Shown: positions 18,620 to 27,625 of the stretch, piece by piece
How positions within the stretch are numbered: position 1 is the first letter of the stretch
Layout: each line of letters opens with the position of its first letter
NCBI GenBank assembly: GCA_041156125.1
Contig: JBEVTI010000009.1
Span: 62,001-126,000, forward strand
Source of the DNA: Paraktedonobacter carboxidivorans
GTDB taxonomy: Bacteria; Chloroflexota; Ktedonobacteria; Ktedonobacterales; Ktedonobacteraceae
DNA: 64,000 bases
Direction of reading: 5' to 3'
Position numbers and translations under genes: made by a program
The notes under the pieces: generated by a model
Told to the model about the DNA's origin: nothing
Databases searched by the model: none
What the model saw: only the letters and a program-made list of their open reading frames with translations

Positions 18620-19264
18620 ATGAGCTTTGAACGACCCTCGTCGTCGCTTTGTCCCTCCTGTGATGCCCCGGTGCCGGCGGGAAATCGCTTTTGCGGCTCC
18701 TGTGGGTCACCGCTGGCGGCTGAGCCTGGTGCGCCCTTCCAGGCGGCATATACCAGCCAGAACTTCCCCGCTCAGATAAAAAGAGGCAGATCTATAAAGG
18801 GGAGAGGCCTGGCATATATGCTGTTTCTCCTCTTTTCTCTGATTTTCCTGGTTGCCGGCAGTATCCCGACTTTGATCAATGTCCAGGGCGTCCAGGCGCG
18901 TTTCAGCGGCATGCAGACGAGCGCGCTGGTCAGAGCAACGGGAGAATGCGATGATGGTAATTACTATTCATTCATTTTCGCGGACCGCACTGGCAAGGTC
19001 TACAGTATCGAAACAGCCACCTGTTCGAGCGGTATTGTCTCAGATGGAGATCATGTGACTGTCTGGTACAATCCTGCTGATCCTACTCAATTTATCTCCG
19101 CGAATGACCTGACATTCGATATGTTTTTCCTGATAGGTTTTTCCATCCCCTTATTGATCGCTCTCGCGCTAGGCCTGGTCTGGCTGGTGCGCCTGTTGTT
19201 TCCCCGCAAGATGTCAGGTGTACCTTCTGGCTATCCTTATGCGGGACGGCACAGTCGAGATTGA
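18620..19264 (+). CDS. Zinc-ribbon membrane protein with DUF3592-like domain
   Basis: About 214 residues. N-terminal zinc ribbon (LCPSCDAPVPAGNRFCGSCG), then a helix LAYMLFLLFSLIFLVAGSIPTL, an outside beta domain of about 80 residues resembling DUF3592 (ending GDHVTVWYNPADPTQFI, a typical V-x-Y-x-P-x-x-P signature), and a second helix near the C-terminus (MFFLIGFSIPLLIALALGLVWLV). Both termini would be cytoplasmic. Start chosen at MSFERPSS; an upstream frame-open ATG adds 15 unconserved-looking residues. Role unknown. Confidence 0.75.
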   Translation: MSFERPSSSLCPSCDAPVPAGNRFCGSCGSPLAAEPGAPFQAAYTSQNFPAQIKRGRSIKGRGLAYMLFLLFSLIFLVAGSIPTLINVQGVQARFSGMQTSALVRATGECDDGNYYSFIFADRTGKVYSIETATCSSGIVSDGDHVTVWYNPADPTQFISANDLTFDMFFLIGFSIPLLIALALGLVWLVRLLFPRKMSGVPSGYPYAGRHSRD

Positions 19265-19290
19265 GTCAGGTCTAAGAGTAAGCAATCTGC

Positions 19291-20610
19291 TCAGGCGCTA
19301 CATATCCAGTTGCCCGTAATCTGGAGCTGCGTTTTCGCGTTCGTGCCAGTGCCGCTAAGTGTATATGAGATATTGCCCGACTGCTCTCCGCGCGCGACCG
19401 TGATGGTACCTATATCCGTGGGATCGCTATTGCCCCAGCCGTTGGTTAGATCGCCTGGTGCATCGAAACGTATCGTTGTGTCAGGTATGTTGTTGGTATA
19501 GGTAGCGGGGCCACCATAGTGCTGGAGGGTAAAGCCGAAATTATACAGCTTTGTCCCCAGAGTGCCCGAGAGATTGACCAGCAGGGTGCGCAGATTTCCA
19601 GCGGCTGGGCGCTGGCAGGTTGTCTTACCAATCACACTAAGCGAGCCAGTGAGTGTACCTGAGAGGGCCAGGCTGCTTATTTTGCCCGATCCTTTTGTTG
19701 GGGAGCCAGCGCAATTGCCCTGCTGCGAAGTGCATTGCGCGCCTGAGCCTGGCGCTATACGCTGCTGAGTCAGAGCAAAGATACCCGCGCCCCCGGCCAG
19801 CACGATCAGTATCACCAGGATAGCCGCAAGCAGTGTTCTGCTGCCAAACGCGCCTATGCTCTTGTGCTTAGCCAGTGGGGGCAAGGGTGTGCTCAAGGCC
19901 ATGCTCGCGGGCCGCGGCGTAGATCGCCTCTCCGGTAACGGCAGCGCGTCGGCGGGAGCGGGCGCGCCTTGCTCGAAGAGACTGGGAGCGGGTGCAGGCG
20001 TGTGAGCCAGCGCGTCGGTGGGAGTAGGCGTGATTGGCCCGGAGAGACCAGGCGCGAAGGCGGGCGTATGAGCCAGCGCGTCGGCGGGAGTAGGCGTGAT
20101 TGGCCTGGAGGGTATTATAAATGGTGAGATCGGCTTGCTATCAGCCATGGCTGGCTCCTCGCTCTCGGCGATCAGGGATTGTACCGAATTCTCGAGTACA
20201 TCAAATCCAGCTTCCTCTTCAGGGGGCTCCACAGGGGGAGTCAGTGGAGATTTAACAGAGACCGGGGAGACTTGCGGTGAACTGCTCTCTATCTTGCTAT
20301 CCCTGGTGCCCTTCTCTTCTTGATTGGTCCCCGAAGGTAGCCAGGGATCTTGTGGGAAGGTCGAAATTGACGTTGGTGTATGTATACGACGCGTGCGCGG
20401 ATTTGGCGGCGCGGGCGCGTCAGGTGTAGAGGGGATAGTGGAAGCGGCTACCGCTGGTAGCTTGGCGGTTACCTCCAACTCCTCCTCGCGCGCTTCTGTC
20501 TGTTTAAAGCTGGCGGAGGTTGCGGAATGCTCGGCGACAGTCATGCCGCAGTGATTACAAAACTGCGCGTTGGCGGGTAGCTCAGCCTGACAATGAGTAC
20601 ACTGGTACAC
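19291..20610 (-). CDS. Zinc-ribbon single-pass membrane protein with Pro-rich linker
   Basis: 439 residues from a GTG start preceded by GAGAGGAG. The zinc ribbon YQCTHCQAELP ... QFCNHCGMT opens the protein. Next comes a Pro/Thr/Ala-rich linker with two near-identical copies of a unit reading ITPTPxDALAHTPA (DNA direct repeats near 20009 and 20068), then one helix (TLLAAILVILIVLAGGAGIFALT), and an outside domain of about 140 residues with Gly/Thr-rich beta character and two cysteines. It ends convergent with the DUF3592-like gene, leaving only 26 bases. Same overall plan as the protein at 7624-8850. Function unknown. Confidence 0.75.
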   Translation of the reverse strand: MYQCTHCQAELPANAQFCNHCGMTVAEHSATSASFKQTEAREEELEVTAKLPAVAASTIPSTPDAPAPPNPRTRRIHTPTSISTFPQDPWLPSGTNQEEKGTRDSKIESSSPQVSPVSVKSPLTPPVEPPEEEAGFDVLENSVQSLIAESEEPAMADSKPISPFIIPSRPITPTPADALAHTPAFAPGLSGPITPTPTDALAHTPAPAPSLFEQGAPAPADALPLPERRSTPRPASMALSTPLPPLAKHKSIGAFGSRTLLAAILVILIVLAGGAGIFALTQQRIAPGSGAQCTSQQGNCAGSPTKGSGKISSLALSGTLTGSLSVIGKTTCQRPAAGNLRTLLVNLSGTLGTKLYNFGFTLQHYGGPATYTNNIPDTTIRFDAPGDLTNGWGNSDPTDIGTITVARGEQSGNISYTLSGTGTNAKTQLQITGNWICSA

Positions 20611-20779
20611 AGATATATTATCTCCTCTCGGACGCCTGATTATGCGCGAATAGAGCCTCGTTCAAGAAACGTTTGTAGATTAAGATTTTATCAACCCCCA
20701 CTATAACAAAAGGTTGAAATGCATTCAAGTAGCGCGGGACTTGTGGGTTCACCAATCTGGCAGGTATTGCGCGGCACCG

Positions 20780-21649
20780 CTAAAAAAGTGTACCTTGCTC
20801 AAAGGTCTCCTCTGACCCATGCGCGCCAGCCTTTTTGGGCCAGGAGAGCCTGGGTAGATTAGTCAGGTGGCTCAGACGTTGGTAGAGTTCATAGCAGATA
20901 TCGGGTGAATGTACTTCAAAGGGACAGTGACAAAAGGCATAGACAGTCATACCCTGCGTGAGCCATTGGCCTATATGTTGAGACCACTCATCAAGCAACG
21001 GCTCATTGACCTCCATGCGTGGATGCCCAATATAGCGCAGGAGGGTAAAGTCAGTAGTAACGGTGATCTGCAAAGGGAGATCAGGCTTGCGTTCGCGAGC
21101 CTGGAGGACCTCTTGTTCTTCCGTTGAGCCAGTGCGAATTGGCCTTGTGTCCATCATCACGCGCGCGACTTTATGTGCGCGCAGCAGTGTATTCAGGGTC
21201 AGCGCGTTTTGCTCTGTATAAAAGGAGGGGTGGCGTACTTCGACAGCCAGTTGCATATCGGTAGGCCAGTAATGGAGAAACGCTTCAAGCTGCGAGAGAT
21301 GAGCGGGACTAAAGGATGGTGGAAGTTGGAGAAACGCCGGTCCCAGCCGCGTCTCCAGGCCACGTATGCGCTTCACAAAGTACAGCGTCTCATCCCTTTT
21401 GTCCTCAAGAGCTCCCTCGTGGCTAATGCTGCGCAAGACTTTGGGGCAGATGCGAAATGTTGGTGGTGTTTCTTGCCGCCAGCGAGTAATAGTTTCAACA
21501 GAAGGCAGAGAATAAAAAATCGTATTTCCCTCTACTGTATTTAATTTTTGGCTATAGATGCGCAAAAAATGAGCTGGAGGCGTCCGTGGTGGGAAAAAGT
21601 TCCCAACCCATTCTTTATAACCCCACATTGGACAGCCCAGAAAAAACAT
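20780..21649 (-). CDS. DUF72 (YecE-like) TIM-barrel protein
   Basis: About 289 residues from ATG 21649, preceded by AAGGGGGC. Family signatures: LGCPMWGYKEWVGNFFPP at the N-terminus, the NTVEGNTIFYSLPSVETITRW stretch, FRICPKVLRSISH, LQLPPSF, and AVEVRHPSF. DUF72 proteins are widespread TIM barrels without a settled function. A longer frame-open start 26 codons upstream lacks the family N-terminus. The last third (MTVYAFCHCPFEVHSPDICYELYQRL) shows the usual nearby-C-terminus motif for this family. It lies just after the WYL regulator on the same strand (about 100 bases), possibly co-transcribed. Confidence 0.88.
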   Translation of the reverse strand: MFFLGCPMWGYKEWVGNFFPPRTPPAHFLRIYSQKLNTVEGNTIFYSLPSVETITRWRQETPPTFRICPKVLRSISHEGALEDKRDETLYFVKRIRGLETRLGPAFLQLPPSFSPAHLSQLEAFLHYWPTDMQLAVEVRHPSFYTEQNALTLNTLLRAHKVARVMMDTRPIRTGSTEEQEVLQARERKPDLPLQITVTTDFTLLRYIGHPRMEVNEPLLDEWSQHIGQWLTQGMTVYAFCHCPFEVHSPDICYELYQRLSHLTNLPRLSWPKKAGAHGSEETFEQGTLF

Positions 21650-21747
21650 GACTTGCCCCCTTTTTCTCTCATTATAATCAATTGCTGAGAGAAGAGGCAA
21701 GGTTTTTGTGGTCAGTGACTGGGACAAGGTTGAGAGTTAACTGTAGC

Positions 21748-22710
21748 TCAACGAGTATCTGCTTCAGGGCGGAAATTGCGCAGCATGGCTTCGGCCTCTG
21801 CGGCCAGGCGCTCGCGCAGAGTGAGTGGTTCCAGCACATACACATGGCGACCCCAACTCAGCAGCCAGGTCAGGATCTCGTTTTCCTGGCGAATTTTGAG
21901 CGTGACCAGCAGGCCCTGTGGTGTTTCCTCTTCGTGAACCATATAGTATGAGCGCGCCTCACGGACCCAGCGGGCAATCGCGGGATCGAAGAGCACACGT
22001 ACAATAGTTGCGCCGCGCTCTTGCTTTAGCTGTGGCGCGTAGCAGGGCTGATTGGAGCGCTGAAAGGTGTGTGGTAGCAGTTCCAATTCCTCTATGCGGT
22101 CCAGGCGGAAATTGCGCATAGCCTTGCGCAAATGGCAGTGGGCGGAGAGATGCCAGACCTGGTTAAGCGAGATCAGGCTATAGGGGTCGGCCTCGCGTGT
22201 TTGCAGCACAGGCGGCTCACTGGAGGTGCCATAGCGGGCGTGATAGATAAAACGCACAGTAATGCGCTCAATGATCGCTCGGCGTAACTGGCGCAACTTC
22301 TCCTGGCTCTCCTCCGAAGAGCCGCTGGCCATAAAGCGGATCGCTTCTCGCAGATATTCAACCTCCGCGCGCAATTTTTCCGGCAGCACACCCGCGATCT
22401 TACGTCCGGCTGCCTGCGCGGCCTCGCGATATTGCGCGTCAAAATTCAGCGCCATCATGCTACTGCCCAGCAGGAGCATCGTCGCCTCTTCGCTGCTAAA
22501 GCTCAGTGGGGGCAGAAAATAGCCCTCCATCAGAGAATAGCCCAGGCCAGGAATAGAGACCAGTGGTACCCCTGCCTCGCCCAGAGCCAGCATATCGCGG
22601 TAGATCGTGCGTTTGCTCGTTTCAAAGGTCTCAGCCAGGTCTTCCGCGCGTTGTCGGCCTCTGGCCTGTAATTCCAGCACAATCGCCAGCAGGCGATCCG
22701 TTCGATTCAT
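21748..22710 (-). CDS. HTH/WYL-domain transcriptional regulator (YafY type)
   Basis: 320 residues. N-terminal DeoR-like helix-turn-helix (RAEDLAETFETSKRTIYRDMLAL), a middle WYL domain (SLISLNQVWHLSAHCHLRKAMRNFRLDRIEEL, the position usually holding WYL and FRLDR), and a C-terminal WCX-like end. WYL proteins bind ligands, often nucleic acid pieces, and regulate nearby genes including defence genes. It is divergent from the ECF sigma gene; an inverted repeat TTTCGCG-ATG-CGCGAAA (22763-22779) between them could be an operator. GAGGGG lies just before the ATG. Confidence 0.88.
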   Translation of the reverse strand: MNRTDRLLAIVLELQARGRQRAEDLAETFETSKRTIYRDMLALGEAGVPLVSIPGLGYSLMEGYFLPPLSFSSEEATMLLLGSSMMALNFDAQYREAAQAAGRKIAGVLPEKLRAEVEYLREAIRFMASGSSEESQEKLRQLRRAIIERITVRFIYHARYGTSSEPPVLQTREADPYSLISLNQVWHLSAHCHLRKAMRNFRLDRIEELELLPHTFQRSNQPCYAPQLKQERGATIVRVLFDPAIARWVREARSYYMVHEEETPQGLLVTLKIRQENEILTWLLSWGRHVYVLEPLTLRERLAAEAEAMLRNFRPEADTR

Positions 22711-22775
22711 GCACCCCTCGTGTCTTGTGTTTTGTGATCACTGCCTGCCTATTTTATCATCTTTTCGCGATGCGC

Positions 22776-22805
22776 GAAACTTTGGAACCTTTTCTCACAG
22801 TCTGA
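22776..22805 (+). promoter_or_regulatory. Putative ECF-type promoter (autoregulation)
   Basis: GAAACTT followed after 18 bases by TCTGA resembles the -35 GGAACTT / -10 TCTGA pattern of ECF sigma promoters. It lies 35 bases before the TTG start of the ECF sigma gene, which would fit self-activation. Spacing is slightly long; pattern match only. Confidence 0.35.
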
Positions 22806-22839
22806 ACGTAGATCTGTACAGAAGAAAGGAGTCGGTTTT

Positions 22840-23409
22840 TTGTTGGACTGCGAAGAAGCGCTAATCGAACAGGCCAGGCAAGGAGACCAGGAGGCGTTTC
22901 GCCAGCTCTGGGAAGAGCATCATGGCGTAACGATGGCCGCGGCCATGCGGCTTTGCCACGAGCGGAGTCTGGCCGAAGATATTACGCAGGGCGCATTTCT
23001 GCTAGCCTGGCGAGGTCTGCCGCGTTTTCAAGCCGGTTTGCCATTTCGTCCCTGGCTGATGCGCATCATGTATCGCCATGCTCTGGATGTCATGGAGCGC
23101 CAGCGCGTCTATACGCGTTTGAGCATGCCGCTCGCGCAAGAGGCGCAGGTCAGCCCCTCCAGTCAGCCGCGCGTCACCAGTTCCGTCGAGCGTGATCCGC
23201 AGGAACTGGTGGCTGAGCGCGAAGAGTTGCGCCTGGCGTTAGTCCAATTAAAAGCCGATCAGCGGAAAGTCATCGCGCTGCGCTATGGGGCCGATTTGAG
23301 CGAAGTAGAGATCGCTCAAGTGCTTGGCTGGCCAGTAGGTACAGTAAAGTCGCGTCTGAATCGTGCGCGGGAGCGCCTGCGCGTTTATTTGCTGGCAGAA
23401 AGGGGGTAG
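22840..23409 (+). CDS. ECF RNA polymerase sigma factor
   Basis: About 189 residues from a TTG start with AAAGGAG eight bases upstream; no ATG is available. Region 2 (EQARQGDQEAFRQLWEEHH ... EDITQGAFLLAWRGLPRF) and region 4 (DQRKVIALRYGADLSEVEIAQVLGWPVGTVKSRLNRARERLR) are clear. It directs RNA polymerase to a small regulon, likely including its own operon. The next gene begins eight bases after the stop and is the natural candidate for its anti-sigma partner. Divergent WYL regulator upstream. Confidence 0.93.
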   Translation: MLDCEEALIEQARQGDQEAFRQLWEEHHGVTMAAAMRLCHERSLAEDITQGAFLLAWRGLPRFQAGLPFRPWLMRIMYRHALDVMERQRVYTRLSMPLAQEAQVSPSSQPRVTSSVERDPQELVAEREELRLALVQLKADQRKVIALRYGADLSEVEIAQVLGWPVGTVKSRLNRARERLRVYLLAERG

Positions 23410-23417
23410 TTGTCTGT

Positions 23418-24359
23418 ATGTTTCAGAAGAACATACGCGCGCGAACTAGCGAGCGGCTGTTTCAAGAAAGAGAGAAATGGCTGGCCCGAGAGAATAAAGA
23501 GCAGCTGGCCCAGCAGCAGGAAGAATTGCCTGGTCGAGCAGCCGAGGAGCAGTCTGCTCAATTGGCCGAGCAGAGGCTCATCCATGATCTTGAGCAGCGC
23601 CTGAGCGCCTATTATGGCCCGGCTCAGCCAGAGCAACGCTTGCCCGAAGCGGCCTGGCTGAACTTGCGCGGTCAGTTATGGAACTCGCCGCGCTCGCGCA
23701 AGCACCGTCTTCCACGACCGGGCCGTCTCCGTCTCCGGCTCCCATCGCGTCCGGTCGCGCCCTTTGAGCTGCAGCAGATCTACATGACCCTGCTCTTACA
23801 GACCAACTATCGCTCTCCTGCGCCTGATCTACACTGCACATTCAGGCGACGTTCCACGCAGCCGCGTGTCAGCGCGCGCGTGCTAGGAGATGGGCGCATC
23901 AACCTGGTGTTGCCGCGCGAAAACTGGCAAATGCTGGAAAAGGCTGAAGTGGATATGTTACTGGCAGCAGGACTGGCTCGCTGTAGAGCTGTCTCGCGCT
24001 CGCTTTTCCTGTTGCCGCGCGCGCTCTTCGCGCTCAGCTTGCTGCTCTTGCTGGCTGTGTTGCCGTTGACCAGCGTAGATCGGCGCGCGGTATGGATTTT
24101 TCTGGCCGCGGTTGCCTGCTGTCTGCTCAGTGGTCGCCTGCTGATCTGGCAACAGCGTGTGCAGGCCTTTCGCGGTGATCGCCTGGCAGTGCAATGGTTG
24201 GGTCGCGAACGCGTCTGTCGGGGTCTGCATCAGCTTGCAGGACGTGGCCAACCGGCTCGCCGTCCCAACTGGGGCGAACCATCGCTCAACGAACGTATTG
24301 CCCGTATCTGCGGCACCCCCATTGCTCAGAAGAATAAGCACCTGACCCTGGTGGGGTGA
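23418..24359 (+). CDS. Putative membrane partner of the sigma factor; degenerate M48-peptidase-like protein
   Basis: 313 residues. The first 65 are a charged, Gln/Glu-rich coiled coil; then comes a basic region. Residues about 145-310 follow the layout of an M48 (HtpX/Ste24) peptidase: DGRINLVLPRENWQML in the position of the substrate-entry strand, MLLAAGLARCRAVSR where the zinc motif LAHELAHVR would be, two transmembrane helices (LFALSLLLLLAVLPLTSV and AVWIFLAAVACCLLSG), then FRGDRLAVQWLG where the third-ligand ExxAD helix would be, and PSLNERIARICG like the usual C-terminus. None of the zinc ligands remains. Position right after the sigma gene suggests an anti-sigma role with the coiled coil as sigma-binding part; this is inference. 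Confidence 0.6.
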   Translation: MFQKNIRARTSERLFQEREKWLARENKEQLAQQQEELPGRAAEEQSAQLAEQRLIHDLEQRLSAYYGPAQPEQRLPEAAWLNLRGQLWNSPRSRKHRLPRPGRLRLRLPSRPVAPFELQQIYMTLLLQTNYRSPAPDLHCTFRRRSTQPRVSARVLGDGRINLVLPRENWQMLEKAEVDMLLAAGLARCRAVSRSLFLLPRALFALSLLLLLAVLPLTSVDRRAVWIFLAAVACCLLSGRLLIWQQRVQAFRGDRLAVQWLGRERVCRGLHQLAGRGQPARRPNWGEPSLNERIARICGTPIAQKNKHLTLVG

Positions 24360-24414
24360 CGTTTCTGCGCCTGTCATTTATATGCAAGATTACTAGAGAA
24401 AGGAACAAGAGACA

Positions 24415-24837
24415 ATGCCGATGAAAACAAGCAATGCACTGGCGAGAAGCGCGCCGACATGGCGTCCTACAATAGAGCCCGAGTCGCCGCCAACTGAGAC
24501 AAAACCGCGGCGCCAGGAGTCTGCTGGCTGGTTTACCAGAGTCAAAAATCGCGTCAAACTCGCCATGGGAGGCGATGACGAGGATTTGCGCGTCGTGAAT
24601 ACAACAGCCGTCTCCTGGCATGTCTATCACAAATCCCATCTGCTGGGCATCCTTGATCCCTGGGAGGCTCAGGTCTTCCATCTGCGCAAAAGCGGCAATA
24701 TCAACGCTCGTCCGCAACTGGAGAGCGACGCCGTAGAATATCTGCTTATTGACCTCAGTTCGCGTATTCAGAGCATCGAGATCTATCGCCGGCAAATGGG
24801 GGAGAGCGTCGATATCTACGAGATGCGCGCGGCCTGA
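24415..24837 (+). CDS. Hypothetical protein in the sigma-factor operon
   Basis: 140 residues; AAAGGA sits about nine bases before the ATG, 55 bases after the previous stop, so probably the third gene of the operon. The first 50 residues are Pro/Arg-rich and look disordered; the rest (LRVVNTTAVSWHVYHKSH through VEYLLIDLSSRIQSIEIYRRQ) looks like a compact alpha/beta or beta domain with no membrane helix or catalytic motif. I do not recognise the family. A target or modulator of the sigma pair is possible. A weak GC hairpin follows (about 24856-24877). Confidence 0.6.
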   Translation: MPMKTSNALARSAPTWRPTIEPESPPTETKPRRQESAGWFTRVKNRVKLAMGGDDEDLRVVNTTAVSWHVYHKSHLLGILDPWEAQVFHLRKSGNINARPQLESDAVEYLLIDLSSRIQSIEIYRRQMGESVDIYEMRAA

Positions 24838-24998
24838 TAGCGCGCTTGGGCAAGCTCCCGCGTGCTAGCCGCGGGAAGGATCTCAGCGCATTTCCGGTAG
24901 TATCTTCGTGCCCTCAAGCGCATCTGCAAGGCATGCCTTGTTTATGCCGGGTGAACCTGGGATAGTATTCACGCGCTTAAGCAAGTTCGCTGGCCATT

Positions 24999-25838
24999 CT
25001 ATTGACCCATCTCCAGTTGCGGGCGCAAGGACCTGACCCACGCTTGCACGAGTTGGTAAGAGAGGCTGAGCGGCGGCGGAATATTAGGCAAGGCATCAAT
25101 GTGAAACCATTTGACATCATCCAGTTCCTGGAGATCGGCTGTTGGTTCGCCGCCAATATAATGGGCTTGAAAACCAACCATCAGTTGGCTGGGGAAAGGC
25201 CAGGTCTGGCTAGCGTAATAGGTAATCTCAGCTACCTCAATGCTTGCCTCCTCGGCCAACTCGCGGGCTACACAGCCCTCTAACGATTCACCAGGCTCAA
25301 CGAAGCCAGCGAAGACGCTATAACGGCTGCCCCAGCCGGGCTTATGGGAGAGCAAGATATGCTCGCCATCGTGAACCAGCACCAGCACAGCCGGGATCAC
25401 TGGCGGATAGCCTGTGTGGCCGCACTGTGGGCAGGTGCGCCCCCAACTCTCGCCCAGTGGACCGTTGACTGAGCCGCAGACAGGACAATGGCGGCTGGTG
25501 CGTTGCCAGTGCAGGATCTGCGCAGCATAGCCCGCCACACTGTACGCGGTCTCGTCCACCAGGCCGAACAGGAAGCGCAGATCATACGCGTGCCAGTCCT
25601 CGGACAGCGGGAGGCGTTCGTCCACTTCGCAGGTCAGGCAGGCCATGCCATCAAGCGTGCCTATATAGAGTGTATTTTGCGGCTGGTTGCTGGCCATATC
25701 CTCAGCAGTTGCAAGAATCAGGCTCGCCCCCAGCTCCCTTTTTTTCACGAGCAATTGTGAGCCGCGAAAAGGCAGCCAGTAGGCCGGGCCTGGAGCTGGA
25801 GTAGCGGATGGATAAGCGCGCTGGAATCCCGAAACCAT
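24999..25838 (-). CDS. nudC: NAD(+)/NADH pyrophosphatase, NudC-type Nudix hydrolase
   Basis: About 279 residues. The middle carries a four-cysteine zinc ribbon (HCPVCGS ... TCPQCGH) followed by YPPVIPAVLVLV, then the Nudix box FVEPGESLEGCVARELAEEA with the catalytic Glu cluster, and the NudC hallmark SQTWPFPSQLMVGF. The enzyme cleaves NAD(H) to NMN(H) and AMP and, in other bacteria, removes NAD caps from RNA. The start is put at ATG 25838 (MVSGFQRAY); the GAGGAG upstream is 13 bases away, slightly long. Divergent from the FAD oxidase gene with about 108 bases between. Confidence 0.93.
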   Translation of the reverse strand: MVSGFQRAYPSATPAPGPAYWLPFRGSQLLVKKRELGASLILATAEDMASNQPQNTLYIGTLDGMACLTCEVDERLPLSEDWHAYDLRFLFGLVDETAYSVAGYAAQILHWQRTSRHCPVCGSVNGPLGESWGRTCPQCGHTGYPPVIPAVLVLVHDGEHILLSHKPGWGSRYSVFAGFVEPGESLEGCVARELAEEASIEVAEITYYASQTWPFPSQLMVGFQAHYIGGEPTADLQELDDVKWFHIDALPNIPPPLSLSYQLVQAWVRSLRPQLEMGQ

Positions 25839-25946
25839 AGAATGAAACTTTCTCCTCGCAAGGACAATGCAGTGAATATCGCTATACTGTACAATGATTG
25901 TAACACAGATAACAGGTTTATTATGCATTCAAGGAGAGGGTTTGTT

Positions 25947-27290
25947 ATGCTCGCAACCTTGCAAGAACGTCTGGGTGTAAAGGTGGTCGTTGATCTGGCA
26001 GTGCTGGAGAAACATGGCCAGGATAAGAATTATCCCCACGTTTATCCGCCACTGGCCGTCGTCTTTGCTGAAAATGTCGCGGATGTGCAAGAGGCGCTGC
26101 GCTGGGCGCGTGAAAGCGGTGTGGCAGTCATTCCCTATGGGGCTGGCAGCAGCTTTGAGGGCCAGTTGACACCGCAAGGGCCAGCGCTCAGCATCGACCT
26201 TTCGCGTATGAAGCGCCTGATCTCAGTGCGGCCTGCTGATTTTCTGATCGAGATCGAGCCAGGCCTGACGCGTGAAGAATTGAACAGCGCCATCAAAGAG
26301 ACCGGACTCTTTTTCCCGGTCGATCCTGGAGCTAATGCCTCCCTTGGCGGCATGGCTGCGACCAACGCCAGCGGTACCACCACCGTGCGCTATGGTGGCA
26401 TGCGGGCTAATATTGCAGAACTGGATGTCGTGCTAGCTAGCGGTGAATTGCTCACGTTGGGACGCGCCGTGCGTAAAACCAGCAGTGGTTACGACCTCAA
26501 AGACCTCTTTATTGGCTCCGCGGGTACACTAGGGATCATCACGCGCCTGGTGCTGCGAGTTTATCCACAACCAGCCTTTGTACATACCCTGCGCGTCTTT
26601 TTCCCCGGCCTGCGCGAAGCCAGCGAGGCCGCGTATCGCATCATGAGTAGCGCTCTGCCTGTCGCCCGTTTAGAGCTGCTTGACGAGTTAAGCCTCGGCT
26701 TTATCAATCGTGACCAGGGCCAGAGTTATCTGGAGAAGCCAGCGCTCTTCCTCGAATTCCATAGCTCCTCAGCGGAAGGTAGTATCCATGAATCCAGCCT
26801 GGCAGAGCGCTTGATGCGCGAAGCGGGCGCGCTGGATATCGCCGCGGCCAGCAGTGTAGAGGAGCGTGAGAAGCAATGGGAAGCGCGCCATAACTTTTAC
26901 TGGTCAGTCGTGCGCAGTAATCCCGGTTGCGTGCCCTACAGCACCGACACCGCCGTCCCCCTCTCACGTGTCACCGACCTCGTGCTCTACGCTCAGCAAC
27001 TACTCGCCGAGATGCATCTGCCTGGCTGCATCGCCGGTCACGTCGGGGACGGTAACTTTCACACCCTCATTGCCATTCAGCCGGACCAGTATCCCATGGC
27101 CGAAGAATACTCTCTGCGCCTGACCAGTCGGGCCCTCGAACTCGGCGGCACCACCACAGGCGAGCATGGTATTGGTCTGGTCAAAAAGCAATTCTTGCGC
27201 ACCGAACACGGTGCGGCTGTTGATTGGATGCGCAAGATTAAAGCCCTCTTTGATCCCGAAAATCTGCTTAATCCAGGAAAAATTTTTTGA
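25947..27290 (+). CDS. FAD-linked oxidase, GlcD/D-lactate dehydrogenase type
   Basis: 447 residues from ATG 25947 with AAGGAGAGG at ideal spacing; an upstream frame-open stretch overlaps the NudC gene and has no support. The PCMH-type FAD domain is clear (VIPYGAGSSFEGQLTP, PVDPGANASLGGMAATNASG, SSGYDLKDLFIGSAGTLGII), as is the C-terminal cap (GHVGDGNFHT, TGEHGIGLVKKQF). It oxidises a 2-hydroxyacid such as D-lactate or glycolate, passing electrons to the respiratory chain. The D-2-hydroxyacid dehydrogenase at 15.4 kb is not close enough to assume a joint pathway. Confidence 0.93.
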   Translation: MLATLQERLGVKVVVDLAVLEKHGQDKNYPHVYPPLAVVFAENVADVQEALRWARESGVAVIPYGAGSSFEGQLTPQGPALSIDLSRMKRLISVRPADFLIEIEPGLTREELNSAIKETGLFFPVDPGANASLGGMAATNASGTTTVRYGGMRANIAELDVVLASGELLTLGRAVRKTSSGYDLKDLFIGSAGTLGIITRLVLRVYPQPAFVHTLRVFFPGLREASEAAYRIMSSALPVARLELLDELSLGFINRDQGQSYLEKPALFLEFHSSSAEGSIHESSLAERLMREAGALDIAAASSVEEREKQWEARHNFYWSVVRSNPGCVPYSTDTAVPLSRVTDLVLYAQQLLAEMHLPGCIAGHVGDGNFHTLIAIQPDQYPMAEEYSLRLTSRALELGGTTTGEHGIGLVKKQFLRTEHGAAVDWMRKIKALFDPENLLNPGKIF

Positions 27291-27625
27291 GCAGATTTAT
27301 TCCCACATAATCGGATTTTTTTGCGTTTACTCTCAGTGAAGGCTGGGCGGAAAGTCGCGCGAGTAGTTCGTGGTCTGCGGATTATGGACTTAGCGAGGGG
27401 GGGCTGACCGCCTGGACCTGTTCCTGAGCCGTCTGGTCTGGCCTGGTTGAGATTATATCGAGAGCCATAGCACAATCTGGCTGTTTTTTAGTGAAAAGAC
27501 CATCATTTGGGGGGGAAGGAACTATAATGAAGAAAGTCATGCTTATCTAAAGCAAGGAGGACGGCGCTTTCTTTTCTGGTTCAAGTCAAGAGATGCCCCT
27601 CGTCGCAATTACATGGAGGTTTTGT
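27291..27625. other. Intergenic region before the C39-like gene
   Basis: Contains G-runs (27398-27404 and 27510-27516), an AAGGAGG not followed by a start at usable spacing (about 27554-27560), and a 7-codon frame with no support. I see no gene or clear promoter. Confidence 0.35.
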
